The position numbers and the translations under genes are program-made. DNA of 64,000 nt from Pedococcus badiiscoriae (GTDB lineage: Bacteria > Actinomycetota > Actinomycetes > Actinomycetales > Dermatophilaceae), in contig NZ_JACCAB010000001.1 of NCBI RefSeq assembly GCF_013408925.1, positions 620,001 through 684,000 on the forward strand, written 5' to 3'. This document shows positions 23,693 through 32,807 of the stretch, in pieces. The notes beneath the pieces were generated by a model that was not told the DNA's origin, ran no database searches, and was given only the letters and a program-made list of their open reading frames with translations. How positions within the stretch are numbered: position 1 is the stretch's first letter; every line of letters starts with the position of its first letter.

Positions 23693-25806
23693 CTCTCGCG
23701 ACCGACCGACGACCTGGCACCACCACGACGCGCTCCGGCAGGCGACCCGGCCTCGGCGGCTGGGTGGTAGGCGCCGCCGCGACCCTGACCGTCGTCCTCG
23801 CCGCGGCGTCGGCGGGCACCGGCCCGGCCCAAGCCTCCACCGCCTCCACCACCCTGGCGTCGACGTCGCGGTCGAGCACCGCGCCCCTCACCAACCTGGC
23901 CCACCTCGACTGGTTGGGCGCCCGCGTCGCGCCGCCGAGCCAGTCCGGCCACACCACCTACCACCTCGCTGGCGAACCACAGATCGGCACCCTGTGGACG
24001 TATGCCGAGCCCACCGGCACCGGCGGGTTCCGCCACGTCGGCGGCGGCAGCTACGACCCCGCGACGAACACCTACGGGCAGGGCGCCTACAACGCGGACG
24101 ACATGTCCCGAGCCGCGGTGGTCTACCTGCGTCACTGGCGAGCCACCGGCGCGTCGTCCAGCCGGGCCCGTGCCTACGAGCTCCTCCGAGGACTGACGTA
24201 CCTGCAGACCTCCTCCGGGGCGAATGCGGGCAACGTCGTGCTGTGGATGCAACCGGACGGCACGCTCAACCCCAGCCCCCAGCCGAAGGAGCTGCCGGAC
24301 CCCTCCGACAGCGACGCGTCGTACTGGCTGGCTCGCTCCATCTGGGCCCTGGGCGAGGGCTACGCCGCCTTCCGGACGACCGACCCTGCCTTCGGCTCCT
24401 TCCTGCGCCAGCGACTCGACCTTGCCGTGAGCGCACTGGATCGCGAGTGCCTGGCGCGTTACGGCCAGTACCTGTCCATCGACGGCCAGCGAGCCCCCGC
24501 GTGGCTCATCGCCAGCGGCGCCGACGCCAGTGCCGAGGCAGTCCTCGGCCTGTCCGCGTATGTCGAAGCCGGAGGCTCGCCGGCGGCGCGGACCGCACTG
24601 ACCCGACTCAGCGAGGGCGTGGCCGACCTCTCGGGTGGCGACGCCCAGACCTGGCCCTTCGGCGCGGTCCGCCCCTGGGCGCTCTCCCGATCGATCTGGC
24701 ACGCCTGGGCCTCGCAGATGCCGGCGGCACTGGCCCGAGCCTCGACGGTGCTGGGCGACCCCCACCTGTCGGACGTCGCGGCCACCGACTCCTTCACCTT
24801 CGACCCCTGGCTGCTGACCTCGGGCGGCCCGGACAACGGTCGGTTGCCGACCCGCGGCGACAGCTCGCAGATCGCCTATGGCGCCGACTCCCGCCTGGAG
24901 TCGCTCATCGCGACCGCCCAGGGCAGTCGCCAGCAGGCGGCCCACCGCCTCGCGGGCATCGTGGGTGCGTGGTTCTTCGGCGCCAACCCGGCGGGCGTCC
25001 CCATGTACGACCCTGCCACCGGTGTCACCTACGACGGAATCTCCGGGAACGGCACGGTCAACCACAACTCCGGCGCCGAGTCCACGATCCACGGGCTGCT
25101 CGCGATGCTGGCGCTCGACGCGCACCCCGACGTCGCGGCGCTCGCCAGGACCGCCACCATCAGCCAGCGCATCGGCACGACCAGCATCGAGGCGGAGACG
25201 GCCGGCCTCAGTGGCGGAGCGCATGCGGTCGTCCCGCCGTCCCTGTGGACGGGAGAGGCGCTCTTCTCCGGCTCCGGCTACGCAGGCGTGCCCCAGGGTG
25301 GACGCGTGTCGTTCACGCTGCCCGCGGGCCCGGCATCCCTGGTGCTGCCGGTGTTCGACCTGCAGCCCGGGAGCTCTGCCGTCACGACGTTCACGAGCGA
25401 GGACCGCGCGCTGGGACAGGTGCGTTCAGGTGACATCGGCGCCCAGGGCGACTCCCCGGCACCGGGCGCCCTGCTCCCGGTGACGCTGCCCGTCACCGTC
25501 TCCGCCGGCACCACCCAGCTGTCAGCCTCCACCACCGCCACCGGCGGGGACGAGGCCAGGCTGGATGCGCTCATGGTCGAGCCACTGGTGTCGCGGCTGG
25601 TCCTGACCGGAGACGGTCACAGCACAGCGATCCTGTCGAGCAGGTCTCACAGGGTCGAGCACGCACAGGTCACGCTGCCCGGCACCGGGTCCACGCAGAT
25701 CGAGACCTATGACGGCACTGGCCGCCTCGTGAGCTCGTGGTCCAGCCGGGCGCGGACGGTGCCGGTCAGGGTGCCCGCTGGAGGCTTCACCTACCTGCGC
25801 CGCTAG
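23689..25806 (+). CDS. Secreted (alpha/alpha)6-barrel protein, probable glycoside hydrolase
   Basis: This 705-residue protein has an N-terminal signal: basic residues 17-19, hydrophobic core about 24-44, and a likely cleavage near AQA at about 47. Residues about 65-490 contain repeated helical segments and aromatic patches (YNADDMSRAAVVYLRHW, SYWLARSIWALGEGYAAF, GAWFFGANPAGVPMYDP) typical of alpha-toroid glycosidases such as GH9-like enzymes. Residues about 500-705 form a beta-rich C-terminal part that may be a carbohydrate-binding module. I cannot assign a GH family number. Its location inside the importer operon suggests it cuts the polymer outside the cell. Confidence 0.65.
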   Translation: MTLATDRRPGTTTTRSGRRPGLGGWVVGAAATLTVVLAAASAGTGPAQASTASTTLASTSRSSTAPLTNLAHLDWLGARVAPPSQSGHTTYHLAGEPQIGTLWTYAEPTGTGGFRHVGGGSYDPATNTYGQGAYNADDMSRAAVVYLRHWRATGASSSRARAYELLRGLTYLQTSSGANAGNVVLWMQPDGTLNPSPQPKELPDPSDSDASYWLARSIWALGEGYAAFRTTDPAFGSFLRQRLDLAVSALDRECLARYGQYLSIDGQRAPAWLIASGADASAEAVLGLSAYVEAGGSPAARTALTRLSEGVADLSGGDAQTWPFGAVRPWALSRSIWHAWASQMPAALARASTVLGDPHLSDVAATDSFTFDPWLLTSGGPDNGRLPTRGDSSQIAYGADSRLESLIATAQGSRQQAAHRLAGIVGAWFFGANPAGVPMYDPATGVTYDGISGNGTVNHNSGAESTIHGLLAMLALDAHPDVAALARTATISQRIGTTSIEAETAGLSGGAHAVVPPSLWTGEALFSGSGYAGVPQGGRVSFTLPAGPASLVLPVFDLQPGSSAVTTFTSEDRALGQVRSGDIGAQGDSPAPGALLPVTLPVTVSAGTTQLSASTTATGGDEARLDALMVEPLVSRLVLTGDGHSTAILSSRSHRVEHAQVTLPGTGSTQIETYDGTGRLVSSWSSRARTVPVRVPAGGFTYLRR

Positions 25807-25818
25807 ACCAGCCTCGCC

Positions 25819-25866
25819 GAATCCTTGCGAAAGCCTTGCCGAATCCCCGGAATCCGCACCGAATCC
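25819..25866. repeat. Cluster of GAATCC repeats upstream of the GH130 gene
   Basis: GAATCC occurs at 25819, 25841, 25850 and 25861, three of them as CCGAATCC, within the 112-base gap between the secreted protein and the GH130 gene. CCTTGC also repeats here. The clustering could be a regulator-binding region or a decayed tandem repeat. The GH130 ribosome site GAGGAGA lies at about 25911-25918. Confidence 0.4.
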
Positions 25867-25918
25867 CTGCCGCACCTCGGCCCCACCCCACAGCCAGTAC
25901 CCCAATGAATGAGGAGAC

Positions 25919-26896
25919 ATGACACAGCACGCGTTCCCCCACGCCGAGTTCCCGCTCGGACCGTTCACCGCCCATGAGGGCAACCCGATCCTGCGCCCGC
26001 AGGGAGACACGTGGGAGTCGGCCAGCGTCTACAACCCAGCCGCCGTGGTCAAGGACGACCGCGTGGTGCTCCTCTACCGCGCCCACGCGGACGACATCAT
26101 CTCGCACGTCGGCCTGGCCACCAGCGAGGACGGCATCCACTTCGAGCGCCACCCCGAGCCGGTGCTCTCCCCGACCGAGGACTACGAGAAGTTCGGGGCG
26201 GAGGACCCGCGCGTCGTGGAGATCGACGGGACGTACTACCTGACCTACACCGGGTGGGACCGCACGTCCGCCCAGCTGTGCCTGGCCACCTCGACGGACC
26301 TGTACACGTGGACCAAGCACGGCCCGATGTTCCCGGACTTCAACACGTTCCTGCCGGTCGGCAACGGGTCGGACGCGCCCTGGAGCAAGGCCGGGGCCAT
26401 CCTGCCCGTGCCGATCAACGGTCGTTACCTCATGTACTTCGGGGAGGGCTCGATCTGGTACGCGTGGTCGGACGACCTCATCCACTGGACGCCCTGCTCC
26501 AACGACGAGCCGATCATGGTGCCCACCCCGCCCGGCACCTTCGGCTCCTTCCTCGTCGAGGTGGGGCCCCAGCCGATCATCACCAACAACGGCCTGATCC
26601 TGTTGCTGCACAACGCCGCCGTGAAGAACGAGGACGGCACGGTGCGCTACACCTGCGGCCAGCTGCTCTTCTCCCCGGACGACCCGACCACGATCCTCGC
26701 GCAGATGAACCGTCCGTGGCTCGAGCCGCAGACCTATGAGGACACCCATGGCCTGGTCTCCAACGTGACCTTCGTCGAGGGCCTGGTGTTCTTCCGCGAC
26801 ACGTGGTTCGCCTACTACGGCCAGAGCGACTCCACCCTGGGTGTGGCCACCTACAAGGTCGGCGACACCTACGACCACGGGGCGTTCGGCGGGTGA
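25919..26896 (+). CDS. GH130-family beta-mannoside phosphorylase-like enzyme
   Basis: This 325-residue five-bladed beta-propeller enzyme of the GH130 type phosphorolyses (or in some subfamilies hydrolyses) beta-mannosides, giving mannose-1-phosphate. Visible signatures are GNPILRP near the N-terminus, the EDPR motif at residues 95-98, LTYTGWDRTSAQLCLATS, and KAGAILPVPINGRYLMYFGE. There is no signal peptide, so it acts in the cytoplasm on imported sugar. It overlaps the next isomerase gene as GTGA. Which mannoside is cleaved, and whether by phosphorolysis, is not decided by sequence alone. Confidence 0.85.
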   Translation: MTQHAFPHAEFPLGPFTAHEGNPILRPQGDTWESASVYNPAAVVKDDRVVLLYRAHADDIISHVGLATSEDGIHFERHPEPVLSPTEDYEKFGAEDPRVVEIDGTYYLTYTGWDRTSAQLCLATSTDLYTWTKHGPMFPDFNTFLPVGNGSDAPWSKAGAILPVPINGRYLMYFGEGSIWYAWSDDLIHWTPCSNDEPIMVPTPPGTFGSFLVEVGPQPIITNNGLILLLHNAAVKNEDGTVRYTCGQLLFSPDDPTTILAQMNRPWLEPQTYEDTHGLVSNVTFVEGLVFFRDTWFAYYGQSDSTLGVATYKVGDTYDHGAFGG

Positions 26897-28128
26897 AGCC
26901 CTGGCTGGGCAGCGCTTCGCACGCCCGCTGGCTCGAGGCCGAGTCAGACCGCCTGCTCGCCTTCAGCCGGGGATCGCGCCATCCCGCGGGCGGATTCGCG
27001 TGGCTCGACGATGACGGCCGGGCCCAGCTCGACCGCCCAGTCCAGCTGTGGATCACCTGCCGGATGACGCACGTCTTCGCGCTGGGCGCGCTGATGGGCC
27101 GTCCGGGCTGCGCGTCGCTCGTCGACCACGGCATCGGCGCGCTCACCGGGCGTTTCCACGACGACGAACGGTCAGGCTGGTATGCCGCCGTCGACGCCGA
27201 CGGGCCGCGCACCGAGCAGAAGTCGGCATACGAGCACGCCTTCGTCGTGCTGGCGGCGTCCAGCGCCGTGGTGGCCGGTCGTCCCGGCGCCCCGGCCCTG
27301 CTGGAGGAGGCGCTCGAGGTCCTGCTCACCCGCTTCTGGGACGACGAGCACGGCATGGTCGTCGAGGAGTGGGACCGGAGCTGGTCGACCCTGGACCCCT
27401 ACCGCGGCGTCAATGCGAACATGCACACCGTCGAGGCATTGCTCGCCGCCTCGAGCGCCACCGCGGACGACCGACTGCTCCAGCACGCCCTGCGCATCGT
27501 CGCCCGGGTGGTGCACGACCTGGCACGGTCGCACGAGTGGAGGATCCCCGAGCACTTCGACGAGCAGTGGCAGCCGCTGCTGGAGTACAACGCCGACGCG
27601 CCGGCCCACCCGTTCCGGCCCTACGGCGCCACGATCGGGCACTGGCTGGAGTGGTCGCGCCTGACCCTGCACCTGCGCGCGGCGCTGGGTGAGGACGCGG
27701 CTCCGGACTGGATGCTCGACGACGCGCGGAGCCTCTTCGACGCGGCTGTCCGCGAGGGCTGGTCGGTCGACGGCGCGCCCGGGTTCGTCTACACCGTCGA
27801 CTGGTCGGGCCGACCCGTGGTCCGCGAACGGATGCACTGGGTGGCCGCGGAGGCGACCGCGGCGGCCGCGGCGCTGCACGACGCGACGGGCGACGCTGCG
27901 TATGCACAGTGGTACCAGACCTGGTGGGACCACATCGCCGACGTCGTCCTCGACCTCCGAGGTGGATCCTGGCGACACGAGCTCGACACCTCGAACCAGC
28001 CCAGCGCCCTGGTCTGGGAGGGCAAGCCCGACACCTACCACGCGGTGCAGGCCACGCTCATTCCCCGGCTCCCCCTGGCGCCGGCCCTTGCCTCGGCCGT
28101 GGGCGAGGGCCTTCTGCGCCAAGGGTGA
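26893..28128 (+). CDS. AGE-family sugar isomerase/epimerase (mannose isomerase-like)
   Basis: This 411-residue (alpha/alpha)6-barrel enzyme belongs to the N-acylglucosamine 2-epimerase/YihS group that interconverts mannose, fructose and glucose. Recognisable blocks are LWITCRMTHVFALGAL (about 50-65), the conserved NANMHTVEALLAAS, and GATIGHWLEWSRL with the catalytic-type His. The late RERMHWVAAEATAAAAALH is also typical. It is translationally coupled to the GH130 gene, which supports conversion of mannose from mannosides to fructose. Sulfoquinovose isomerases share the fold, but none of the sulfoquinovose-pathway genes are nearby. Confidence 0.85.
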   Translation: MKPWLGSASHARWLEAESDRLLAFSRGSRHPAGGFAWLDDDGRAQLDRPVQLWITCRMTHVFALGALMGRPGCASLVDHGIGALTGRFHDDERSGWYAAVDADGPRTEQKSAYEHAFVVLAASSAVVAGRPGAPALLEEALEVLLTRFWDDEHGMVVEEWDRSWSTLDPYRGVNANMHTVEALLAASSATADDRLLQHALRIVARVVHDLARSHEWRIPEHFDEQWQPLLEYNADAPAHPFRPYGATIGHWLEWSRLTLHLRAALGEDAAPDWMLDDARSLFDAAVREGWSVDGAPGFVYTVDWSGRPVVRERMHWVAAEATAAAAALHDATGDAAYAQWYQTWWDHIADVVLDLRGGSWRHELDTSNQPSALVWEGKPDTYHAVQATLIPRLPLAPALASAVGEGLLRQG

Positions 28129-28132
28129 TCCC

Positions 28133-28151
28133 GGGAGGTCGAGATCCTCCC
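28133..28151. terminator. Short bidirectional hairpin between convergent genes
   Basis: GGGAGG at 28133-28138 can pair with CCTCCC at 28146-28151 across a 7-base loop, in the 28-base space where the isomerase and the large kinase converge. The stem is short and there is no T-tract, so termination here would be weak. Confidence 0.35.
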
Positions 28152-28156
28152 TGTGC

Positions 28157-31100
28157 CTACTCGTCAGTACGCGGCAGGGTGAAGGAGAACGTCGAGCCGC
28201 GTCCCATTTCGCTTGCCACCCAGATGCGGCCGTCGTGCTCTTCGACGATTCCGCGGCAGATGGCCAGTCCCAGACCGGTGCCGCCGTGGTGGCGCGTGTC
28301 GGACGCATCGGCCTGCCGGAAGGGCTCGAAGATCACTTCGAGCTGTTCGGTGGGAATGCCCGGACCCTGGTCGGTCACGTCGAATCGGACGTGTCCGTCC
28401 ACGGCTGTGGTACTCAGCTGCACGACAGTGCCCGGGTCGGAGAACTTGACCGCGTTGCCGACCAGGTTGGTCAGGATCTGGAGGATGCGGTCGGGGTCGG
28501 CCAGGACCTCACCGGGTGTGTGGGTGACCCTGATCCCGACCTGAGCGCGCTCGGCCAGGACGGCGGTCTCCTCGACGGCGGCCTGGATCAGCTGACGCGC
28601 CGCAGTGGGCGTCGGGTGAACCCGCAGGTGACCGGCGGTCATGCGCTCGAGATCGAGGATGTCGGTGATCAGGCGGATGAGCCGGTCGGTACTGGTGGTG
28701 GCTACCTCCACCATCCGCGCGGCCGGGGGTGTCAGAGGACCGGCCGCTCCGCCCGCGAGCAGCCCCAGAGCGCCGCGGATGCCGGTCAGCGGAGTGCGCA
28801 GCTCGTGGCTGACAACGGAGATGAACTGGTTCTTGAGCCGCTCCACGGCCCGCCGCTCGCTGATGTCGCGGAAGACGACGACCGCGCCGACCACACGGCC
28901 GTCGGACACGATGGGCGCCGTGGTCGACTCCGAGTCGTACAGCCTCCCGTCCGCGCGGCGGCGCCGCCCGGTCCATACGCGAGATCCGCCGTCAACGCCG
29001 AGCTGTAGCGCGCCTTCGGCCGGGTCGCACCCGCCCGACTGGTCCTGCTCGGACTCCGGCTCGATGACGATGAAGTCTGTCGCCGGGCCGCCCACGATGA
29101 GCGTCGCAGGCAGTCCGACCAGGCGAGCCCCGGCCGCGTTGATGAAGGTGACGGCCCCTTGGGCATCGAGCCCGTAGATCCCGTCCCCGGCCGAGTTCAG
29201 CACGGTTTCCAGCCGGTTGGACAGCCGCTCCAGCTGCTCGGAGTGTCTCGCGAGACGGTGCTCGGCGCGGTCTCGTTCGATGACCCGCCCGAGCTGGGTG
29301 CCTATCTGGTCCATCACCTGCAGCACGTCGGGCCGTGTCGGGTGGGGCTGGTCGCTGAAGAACTCCAGGACACCGACCGGCTGGTCCCGCACGAGGATGG
29401 GAAAGGCACACGCTGCAACGAGACCGGCGCTCGCGGCTGCGCTGACGCGGCCGAACCTCGGGTCACCCTGCAGCGAGGGCAGCCAGATCGGGGCCGGGCT
29501 GACGAAGACCGACTGCGGAAGCGTCCACTCCCGGGCCGGCGCGGCCTCGGTTGCCGCCCTGAAACTGGCAAACGCACCGGGGCTCTCCTCGTGCCACACC
29601 GAGTGGCGAGGGGTCGAGGGGTCGTCATGGTCGGCCAGGTAGGCATGGGCGAGCTGCCAGTCTCCGAACTTGGCGAACGACGCCAGCGCCGCCTCGAGCG
29701 CCTCTTCCACGGTGGAGGCCGAGTTCGATGCGGTAGCCACCTCGCCGAGCAGCTCGAGCATCCGCGCCTGTGACTGCAGGTCGAGCTCCGCCTGGTGTTT
29801 GTCGCTGATGTCTCGTGTCACCTTGCCGAACCCGCGCAGCCGATCCTGCTCGTCGCGCAGGGCGGTGATCACCACACTGGCCCAGAAATGGGAGCCGTCC
29901 TTGCGGACCCTCCAGCCCTCACCCAGGAACTGCCCCTCAGCCAACGCGACCTCGAGGGCGCGTACCGGCATACCGGCGGCCACATCCTCCGGACGGTAGA
30001 AGACCGAGATGTGCTGCCCGAGGATCTCCGGCTCCGCGTAGCCCTTGATCCGCTGCGCACCGGCGTTCCAGGTCATCACGTGCCCGGTCGGGTCCAGGTT
30101 GAGGATGGCGTAGTCGCGGACCTGACCGACCAGCAGGCCCAGGTTGTCCTGGGTATCGCGCAGGTCGGCCTGCAGGCGCCGCGTGTGCGTGACGTCACGA
30201 AAGCTCCAGACCCGCCCGACCGTCGCGCCCTGGACGCGCTGCGGTTGGGAGTACCGCTCGAACACGCGGCCGTCCCGGAAGGCGAGCTCGTCGAAGCTGG
30301 TCTGCTCGGGGCTCGCGTACAGCCGCTTCACCTGCGCGACGAATGCCTCAGGGTCGACCAGCTGCGCAAGCACCGAGGACATCACCGTGGCGTCGTCGCC
30401 AGAGCTGAGCAGGCCGGGGTCGATGCGCCACATGGTCGCGAACGTCTGGTTGTAGCCAGCGATCTTCCCCGACCGGTCGACCACGAGGATCCCGTCGACC
30501 GTCGACTCCAGGGTCGCCGTCAGGAGCGACACCGAGGTCGCCATCGCTTCATGCTCTGCCGCGCGGACCACAGCGAGTGCGGCCAGCCCGGCGGCCCACG
30601 CCGACAGCTCGTCGTCCGCTTCCCCAAGCCTGGTCCCGCAGGGGTAGGTCAGCGACAGCCTTCCCAGCGTCTGCCCGTTCGGGGACACGATGGGCGCGTT
30701 CCGCACCACGTCAGCTGGGTCCCGTTCGGGCCCGGAGGGACCATCGACCCCGCCGGAGCTGACCCGGAGCGGACCAGCAGCGCTGGCCTTGACCTGGGCG
30801 GACACCTCGAGGACGCACCGGGCGGCCCCGGACAGTCCTTCCACCGCCTGGGCCAAGGTCGTCAGCACCTCGCCCAACGGGACGCCACCCGCAACGGCCT
30901 CGACGATGTCGGCCTGGGCGACAAGCATCAGCTCGCTGCGCTTGCGCTCAGTGATGTCGAGGAGGAAACCGTGGAGGACGTCCTCCCCGTGGTCGCCCTG
31001 CTCGACGACAGCGTCGTCGAGCACCCAGACCACCTGCCCGTCGGCACGGGTGAACCGGTACTCCGAGCACACCCTCCCGGTGGAGGCGAGCGAGGACTCA

Positions 31101-31336
31101 CGGGCCAGGACCATGTCACGGTCCTGTGGGTGGAGCTGGGCCAGCCACAGGCCCGGGTCGGCCAGGAGCTGTTCGGGAGTGAACCCCAGGACGCCGGCGA
31201 CGGCCGAGCTGACATACAGCCACTGCCCGGTCGGTCCGGGTTCGGCCGCGTACACGGCAACCCCCAGTCGGTCGGCCAGCGTGCCCGGACCGTCCTCGCG
31301 AACGCCCAGCAGGTCACCCCATCGGACGGGCGTCAC
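28157..31336 (-). CDS. Large multi-PAS/GAF sensor histidine kinase
   Basis: This 1059-residue cytoplasmic kinase lacks transmembrane segments. Domain order by eye: PAS about 15-135, GAF-like about 140-262, PAS about 270-385, PAS about 395-515, GAF about 520-690, PAS about 705-830, HisKA with phospho-His844 in VVSHELRTPL, then HATPase with the N-box LTNLVGNAVKF, DQGPGIP and GGTGLGLAICRG. There is no receiver domain. It is coupled by GTGA overlap to a secreted anchored protein gene upstream. No response regulator lies next to it, but the phosphorelay genes about 5.5 kb to the right may serve. The ligands of PAS/GAF (haem, flavin or nucleotide) are unknown. Confidence 0.9.
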   Translation of the reverse strand: MTPVRWGDLLGVREDGPGTLADRLGVAVYAAEPGPTGQWLYVSSAVAGVLGFTPEQLLADPGLWLAQLHPQDRDMVLARESSLASTGRVCSEYRFTRADGQVVWVLDDAVVEQGDHGEDVLHGFLLDITERKRSELMLVAQADIVEAVAGGVPLGEVLTTLAQAVEGLSGAARCVLEVSAQVKASAAGPLRVSSGGVDGPSGPERDPADVVRNAPIVSPNGQTLGRLSLTYPCGTRLGEADDELSAWAAGLAALAVVRAAEHEAMATSVSLLTATLESTVDGILVVDRSGKIAGYNQTFATMWRIDPGLLSSGDDATVMSSVLAQLVDPEAFVAQVKRLYASPEQTSFDELAFRDGRVFERYSQPQRVQGATVGRVWSFRDVTHTRRLQADLRDTQDNLGLLVGQVRDYAILNLDPTGHVMTWNAGAQRIKGYAEPEILGQHISVFYRPEDVAAGMPVRALEVALAEGQFLGEGWRVRKDGSHFWASVVITALRDEQDRLRGFGKVTRDISDKHQAELDLQSQARMLELLGEVATASNSASTVEEALEAALASFAKFGDWQLAHAYLADHDDPSTPRHSVWHEESPGAFASFRAATEAAPAREWTLPQSVFVSPAPIWLPSLQGDPRFGRVSAAASAGLVAACAFPILVRDQPVGVLEFFSDQPHPTRPDVLQVMDQIGTQLGRVIERDRAEHRLARHSEQLERLSNRLETVLNSAGDGIYGLDAQGAVTFINAAGARLVGLPATLIVGGPATDFIVIEPESEQDQSGGCDPAEGALQLGVDGGSRVWTGRRRRADGRLYDSESTTAPIVSDGRVVGAVVVFRDISERRAVERLKNQFISVVSHELRTPLTGIRGALGLLAGGAAGPLTPPAARMVEVATTSTDRLIRLITDILDLERMTAGHLRVHPTPTAARQLIQAAVEETAVLAERAQVGIRVTHTPGEVLADPDRILQILTNLVGNAVKFSDPGTVVQLSTTAVDGHVRFDVTDQGPGIPTEQLEVIFEPFRQADASDTRHHGGTGLGLAICRGIVEEHDGRIWVASEMGRGSTFSFTLPRTDE

Positions 31337-32517
31337 TTCACGGCGACCGTCGGTGACGGCTGGCTACGGATTCCCCGCACGGCGTGGACGACACGACCAA
31401 GGCGTCTGCGGCCGAGCAACGCGAGGGCCAGCAGGATCCACGGCAACGTCTGGGGGATGTTGCCCGGCAGGACGCTGGCCAGAGTGTGGCTGTTCAAGGT
31501 GGTCGACCCTGACGAGGCCAGTGAGGCGCAGGTGCCCGCCACGCCGCGCGGCGCCCGGGACGCCGCGGTGGGCTTGGTGCCGGGACCGGCGGAGCCTGCG
31601 GCAGCGGGGCCGGAGACGGAGGGTGTGGGACCGCCTCCCCCGTGGCCCGGCGTGCCAGGCTGCCCGCTGGCAACTCCCGCCGGGCACGAGACCACGACCT
31701 GGTTCAAGGGCACGCCGGCGGCGGTCAACCTGCCGATGAGCTCAGTGTCCAGAACCAGGACGCTCGCCTCCATCGGCGGCTGTGCCGTCGCCCTGACGCA
31801 GGCGCCGACAAGGCCGAGGACCGATGCGCTCAGGCCGGCTGTCGCGGTCGTCCCGCCGGTCGGGCATGGTGCGAGGACGCCGGGCAGGGCCTGGACGAGC
31901 GGGGCCGTGACGTTGTGACCGCCGACGTTCACGGTCACATTCGCGAGCGCGGTGCCGGTGCCCCTTGCCTGAAGGCAGGCGTTCCCCACGGGGGACGCGT
32001 CGACACCAGCGCTCAGCACCGAGCCCGGCGTGTTTCCCCCCCGGTTTGAGAGAACCCCGCCAGGGACGACCCCGAGCCCTCCGGGCACTCCTCCCGACGG
32101 CAGGAGCGAGCCGACCGGGTGCGCGGGCACCTGCGCGGACGGTGCTGCCGGGACGGGAAGACTGCCGCCCGGGTGCGGAACCGGGACGGTGCTGACGGGT
32201 GCCGGAACGGGGACACCGACCGAGGGCACCGAAACCGGCGGCACCGAGATCGCGGGCGCTGGGATCGGGGGCACGGACACCGAGGGCACGGAGACTGGGG
32301 GCAGGGAGACCGAGGGCGCCGACACCGAGGGCACGGTGACCGGCGGCCGGGCCACCCCGGCTGCTGAGCTCGGCACAGGGACCGGTAGCCCGGAGCCCAC
32401 GGACGAGACGGTCATGGCCGAAGCCGTCGAGGCGGCCGCCACGACCGCGCCGATGCTCAGTGCCACCACGCTTGCCGCGAGTGTGGTCGTGGACACAACG
32501 CGATCATGACGAAACAT
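31333..32517 (-). CDS. Secreted, Pro/Val/Ser-repeat surface protein with C-terminal membrane anchor
   Basis: This 394-residue protein starts at the ATG at 32517 (MFRHDRVVSTTTLAAS). A signal peptide ends near STASA (about 35). Residues about 55-115 form a repeat of the pattern PPVSVPSVS, probably an extended rod. Residues about 150-260 hold four cysteines and no known domain. Near the C-terminus LPGNIPQTLPWILLALALLG gives a membrane span followed by the basic tail RRRLGRVVHAVRGIR. This resembles a wall- or membrane-anchored surface protein, though no exact LPxTG is present. Its stop overlaps the kinase start, so sensor and surface protein are made together. Confidence 0.7.
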   Translation of the reverse strand: MFRHDRVVSTTTLAASVVALSIGAVVAAASTASAMTVSSVGSGLPVPVPSSAAGVARPPVTVPSVSAPSVSLPPVSVPSVSVPPIPAPAISVPPVSVPSVGVPVPAPVSTVPVPHPGGSLPVPAAPSAQVPAHPVGSLLPSGGVPGGLGVVPGGVLSNRGGNTPGSVLSAGVDASPVGNACLQARGTGTALANVTVNVGGHNVTAPLVQALPGVLAPCPTGGTTATAGLSASVLGLVGACVRATAQPPMEASVLVLDTELIGRLTAAGVPLNQVVVSCPAGVASGQPGTPGHGGGGPTPSVSGPAAAGSAGPGTKPTAASRAPRGVAGTCASLASSGSTTLNSHTLASVLPGNIPQTLPWILLALALLGRRRLGRVVHAVRGIRSQPSPTVAVK

Positions 32518-32807
32518 AGGCAACTCGATTCGAGACGACGTATTGATGGGTTACCGCGGTGAACCCACAGCAAACCCACAGCCACAGGATCCACAAGGTA
32601 GCGGCGCCTCGCCATGTTCTGCAGGGAAATGACCCAAAATCCGCCGGACCGTGACGTCCGCGCTGAAGACGGAGCCGGCAACCGTGCTGGCTCGACCGTC
32701 ACGAGTGCCACGAAGGGACAAAGGGCGCCAAATCGGGAGTCTCTCACCTAGATTGTGCGTATCGAGAACACACACATGAGCCCGGGCTCCTGCGCAAGGG
32801 ATCAGCG

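Noticed and set aside
26893..28128. Sulfoquinovose isomerase assignment for the AGE-family enzyme
   Set aside because: No sulfoquinovosidase, SQ kinase, aldolase or transaldolase genes are near, while a GH130 gene is directly coupled.
32219..32367. DNA repeat array in the surface-protein gene
   Set aside because: The repetition follows the Pro-Val-Ser protein repeat; it is part of the coding sequence and not a separate element.
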